A DNA stretch of 64,000 nucleotides from positions 558,001-622,000 of the forward strand of contig CBDCFL010000024.1 of the NCBI GenBank assembly GCA_965216135.1. The letters run 5' to 3'. A model generated the notes under the pieces. The model was not told where the DNA came from and made no database searches. It saw only the letters and a program-made list of their open reading frames with translations. The position numbers were made by a program, and so were the translations under genes. The DNA is from CBDCFL01 sp965216135. GTDB taxonomy: Bacteria; Pseudomonadota; Alphaproteobacteria; Rhodobacterales; Rhodobacteraceae. Of this stretch, positions 61,275 to 64,000 are shown one piece after another. The stretch's first letter is position 1. The number at the start of each line of letters is the position of its first letter.

Positions 61275-62692
61275 TGTCGGTAACACGCGATATGTCCGGT
61301 TTATGTACCAGATGATCTGTCCGGTTTTAGAACGCCTCCAAGCCATGGAGGGAGGCGATGCGTCGGACGGAGCAGGTACAGGGACTGAGATTGATGAAGT
61401 TCGAGGAGGTTTACGGGCGCACCCATCGGGGTGGCTTGAGCCAGGCGGAGGCGGCGGAGGTTCTGGGTGTCTCGGAGCGCACCTTCCGGCGCTGGCGCGA
61501 CCGCTACGAGGCGGAGGGAGCCGACGGTCTCTACGACCGCCGCCTGGGCCGCCTCTCGGCGCGGCGCGCGCCGGTGGACGAGGTGGCGCGGGTGCTGGAG
61601 TTGTTCGACACCCGCTACTGGGACTTCACGGCCAAGCACTTCCACGAGAAGCTGGTGGCGAGAAGCTGGTGGCCGATCACGGCTTCAAGCGCAGCTACAA
61701 CTGGCTGCGGCTGAGCTTGCAAGCCCATGGGCGCAGGCGCGCGGCACCCAGGCGTGGGGCGCACCGGCGCAAGCGGCCGCGCCGTGCCCTGCCCGGCATG
61801 ATGTTGCACCAGGACGGCTCGAGCCACGAGTGGGTCCCCGGTCGATGGTGGGACCTGATCGTCACCATGGACGATGCGACCAGCGATATCTACTCGGCCT
61901 TCTTCGTCGCCGAAGAGGGCACCATGTCGAGCTTCCAGGGGGTGTCCGAGGCGATCCGGGCCAAGGGCCTGTTCTGCTCGCTCTACGCCGACCGCGCCAG
62001 CCACTACTGGAACACGCCCGAGGCCGGCGGCAAGGTGGACAAGGACACCCCGACCCAGGTCGGCCGCGCCCTGGCGCAGCTCGGCATCGAGTTGATCCCG
62101 GCCTGCTCGCCCGAGGCAAGGCGGCGCTCGGAGCGCATGTTCGGCACCTTGCAGAAGCGCCTGCCCCAGGAACTCAGGCTCGCCGGCATCACCGACATGG
62201 TCGAGGCCAACCGCTTCCTCAAGGAGGTCTTCCTGCCACAACACAACGCCCGCTTCGCGACCCCGGCCGAGGACCGGGGCACCGCCTTCGTCCCCTTCAC
62301 CGGCGCGCTCAACGACATCCTGTGCATCCACGAGGAACGCACCGTCTCAAACGACAACACGGTGCGCTACAAGCGCCTGGCACTTCAGATCCCCGCCGGC
62401 CGCCACCGCCGCCATTACGTCAAGGCCAGGGTCCGCGTCCACGAATACCCCGACGGCACAATGGCCGTCTTCCATGGACCGCGATGTCTGGCGCGATACC
62501 ACGCCGATGGCCAACCGATCGACAGCCAAACCCGCGAGGCCGCGTGACCCGTTTCGACGCGACCGACCGGCGCCCTGTGGACAAGTGGACAGCCGCTCCG
62601 CGACCGACCACTTGTCCACAGGGCCAGAAACCGCAACAGAAGCGATCAACTCATATGGTACATAAACCGGTCAACTCAGAATGTTCTCGACA
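61275..62692 (+). mobile_element. IS1202-like (ISNCY) element with 16 bp target duplication
   Basis: 1418 bp. The ends are TGTCGGTAACACG... and the complement of TGTCGAGAACATTC..., and inner CCGGTTTATGTACC repeats lie on both sides. The 16 bp CGCCGGACTAAAACTA is present at 61259-61274 and 62693-62708. Long duplications are known for the IS1202 group. The element is much richer in GC than its surroundings, indicating recent arrival from a high-GC donor. Confidence 0.85.
61358..62547 (+). pseudogene. IS1202-like transposase, disabled by a 14 bp duplication
   Basis: An HTH plus rve-type transposase. From ATG 61358 (MRRTEQVQGLRLMKFEEVYG) the HTH GLSQAEAAEVLGVSERTFRR is followed by KHFHEKLVA. GAGAAGCTGGTGGC then occurs twice in tandem (61646-61673) and shifts the frame. 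The rest continues as DHGFKRSYNWLRLSLQAHGR, MMLHQDGSSHEWV (D), CSLYADRASHYW (D) and EARRRSERMFGTLQ (E), to the stop at 62547. Removing one 14 bp unit restores a full protein of about 390 residues. Confidence 0.88.
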
Positions 62693-62841
62693 CGCCGGAC
62701 TAAAACTACTGCACTCGCCGGAGAGAAAGTACCTCAGTTTGACAGGCATAGGTTTGTCCATAGACCCGCATAGCGGAGTGCCCCCGAATAGCGACGCAGT
62801 TGTGCGGGGCTGTGGTCAAACCGGGGGGCGTTGTTTGGGTT

Positions 62842-63597
62842 TCAGGCTTTGTCTGACTGTCGGCTGTGTTTGAGGCGGTAGCTTTCGCCGTTCATTTCCA
62901 GGATGTGGACGTGGTGGGTCAGCCGGTCGAGAAGCGCGCCAGTAAGGCGTTCCGAGCCGAAGGTGCTGGTCCATTCATCGAACGGCAGGTTGGACGTCAC
63001 AATGGTTGATCCGCGCTCGTAGCGTTGTGAGAAGACCTCAAACAGCAGTTCAGCGCCGGTTGTTGACAGGGGCACATATCCAAGCTCATCGATGATCAGC
63101 AGGCTGTATTTGCTCAGTTGCTTCTGCAGACGCAGCAGGCGCTTCTCATCCCGGGCTTCGAGGAGTTCATGGACCAAAGCAGATGCGGTGATGAAGCCGA
63201 CAGCCAGGCCCTTCTGACAGGCTGCCAACCCAAGGCCGAGGCCAATATGCGTCTTGCCGGTGCCGCTGTTTCCCACGGCGATGATGTTCTCATTGCGGCT
63301 GATGTAATCACAGCGCGCCAACTCCATCACCAGCATCTTGTTCAACGAGGGCATGGCCTTGAAGTCAAAGCTGTCGAGACTTTTGACGGCCGGGAACTTT
63401 GCAGCCTTGATCCGCCGTTCCACCATGCGTCGCTCCCGGTCGATGAGCTCCAGTTCGGCGAGGCGCAAAAGGTAGCGGGAATGATCGATGCCTTCCGCCG
63501 CGCATTGTTTGGCGACCTTGTCATACTCACGCAGGAAAGTCGGCAGACGCAGGCTCTTCAGATGATGGGCCAGCAACAGTTGAGGTGTATCCGTCAT
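62842..63597 (-). CDS. istB: IstB, IS21 transposition helper ATPase (element C)
   Basis: A 251-residue AAA+ ATPase from ATG 63597 (MTDTPQLLLAHHLKSLRLPT). Walker A is IIAVGNSGTGKTHIGLGLGL (about residues 104-120) and Walker B LLIIDELGYVPL (about 168-179). STIVTSNLPFDEWTSTFGSE carries the sensor. The start overlaps the istA stop (TGATG). Element C is a different subtype from A and B. Its left end lies somewhere in 62709-62841 but I could not fix it. Confidence 0.93.
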   Translation of the reverse strand: MTDTPQLLLAHHLKSLRLPTFLREYDKVAKQCAAEGIDHSRYLLRLAELELIDRERRMVERRIKAAKFPAVKSLDSFDFKAMPSLNKMLVMELARCDYISRNENIIAVGNSGTGKTHIGLGLGLAACQKGLAVGFITASALVHELLEARDEKRLLRLQKQLSKYSLLIIDELGYVPLSTTGAELLFEVFSQRYERGSTIVTSNLPFDEWTSTFGSERLTGALLDRLTHHVHILEMNGESYRLKHSRQSDKA

Positions 63598-64000
63598 CAC
63601 CGGTCCCCTGACAACAGCGCCATGTAGTCGCCTGGGGATGTGACCGCGACATGGGCTTTCGGGAGGTAGGGATAAACCGTCATATCCAGCCGGGAAGGTC
63701 TGCGTTCGATCCGGCACAGCACCAAATGCTTCACCGCATCAAAGCCAATTGTGCCGCGTTCGAGAGCACTCTGTATCCCGGCTTCAACATCCGCGATCTG
63801 GAAGATCTCCAGCAGTCGCAGAACCTGAACGAACTCACGTTTGCCCTTTTTACCCATCCGGGCCTCCATAAGGCGGCGCAAGATGAGAAAGGCTTCAGGC
63901 AGTTCCCAATCAGCCAGCGGGGCTGCCTGATCAAGCGCATTGGTCTTCTGTTCGATCAGTGCCAGGTAATGAAGCGGATTGAAGATGTAATCTTCTTTCT
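63597..64000 (-). CDS. istA: IstA transposase C-terminus (IS21 element C), cut by the window edge
   Basis: Open to the right edge. The visible 134 residues read DYIFNPLHYLALIEQKTNAL, DQAAPLADWELPEAFLILRR and MGKKGKREFVQVLRLLEIFQ, ending DYMALLSGDR. This is the typical IstA C-terminal domain (FNPLHYLxLIExKxxALDQAAPL). The catalytic domain lies outside the window. Confidence 0.88.
   Translation of the reverse strand, partial: KEDYIFNPLHYLALIEQKTNALDQAAPLADWELPEAFLILRRLMEARMGKKGKREFVQVLRLLEIFQIADVEAGIQSALERGTIGFDAVKHLVLCRIERRPSRLDMTVYPYLPKAHVAVTSPGDYMALLSGDR

Noticed and set aside
61275..62692. IS1202-like element considered as an integrase-carrying genomic island boundary
   Set aside because: It has one gene, defined ends and a target duplication, with no attachment site in a tRNA and no cargo.

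Overview
The window comes from an alphaproteobacterium, most likely of the order Rhodobacterales. The evidence is the housekeeping gene order (rpoZ, rsh, a DUF2062 gene, pdxJ, acpS), the tandem def / deformylase-like / fmt cluster, a hybrid cobalamin operon with a cbiG-cobJ fusion, and an intergenic motif that I remember from this order. Coding DNA is moderately GC-rich. Two regions differ: 32.2-36.5 kb is visibly poorer in GC, and the element at 61.3-62.7 kb is much richer. I saw no rRNA, tRNA, CRISPR array or phage.

Layout. 0-23.5 kb is core chromosome: acpS (cut by the left edge), a lipoprotein, pdxJ, a DUF2062 membrane protein, rsh, rpoZ, folK, an NYN-domain protein, a cytochrome c, ispH, a methyltransferase, rnhA, fmt, two deformylase-type genes, a PatB-like aminotransferase, the cobalamin operon cbiX-cobH-cobL-cobI-cobJ-cobM, and a glutathionyl-hydroquinone reductase. 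These genes look intact, although three insertion sequences (IS) sit between them. 24-28.5 kb holds a decayed chemotaxis pair (cheB and a chemoreceptor). 28.5-32.2 kb is an IS21 element at a rearrangement junction. 32.2-36.5 kb is a truncated ABC permease, a broken glycerophosphodiesterase and an inositol-monophosphatase-like gene. 36.5-46.1 kb is a nest of IS elements inserted into one another. 46.1-60.9 kb is an almost complete non-phosphorylating L-fucose uptake and catabolism locus in which most genes are broken. 60.9-64 kb is an IS1202-like element and the start of another IS21 element.

Mobile DNA dominates the second half. I count eight IS630-like insertions of three subtypes, two IS5-like, two full IS256 copies plus a remnant, an IS66 orfA, two IS3 elements, three IS21 elements, two IS200 elements and one IS1202-like element. 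For most insertions the interrupted target can be rebuilt exactly, which fixes the element ends and target duplications. The IS630-like elements all duplicate 3 bp of the form TNA. The two IS200 copies both lie 3' of TCTAC. The two IS256 copies have 8-9 bp duplications. The IS1202-like element has a 16 bp duplication.

Reading frames are clean in the housekeeping and cobalamin genes, while chemotaxis, glycerophosphodiester and L-fucose genes carry single-base deletions, a stop codon, deletions, tandem duplications and insertions. This pattern suggests IS expansion with relaxed selection on motility and nutrient use, as in lineages that recently became restricted to a host or a narrow niche. 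The lifestyle part is inference. I found no clearly new defence or metabolic system. The best candidates for something undescribed are the TNA-duplicating IS630-like group with two coding modes, and the permease-phosphodiesterase-phosphatase operon.
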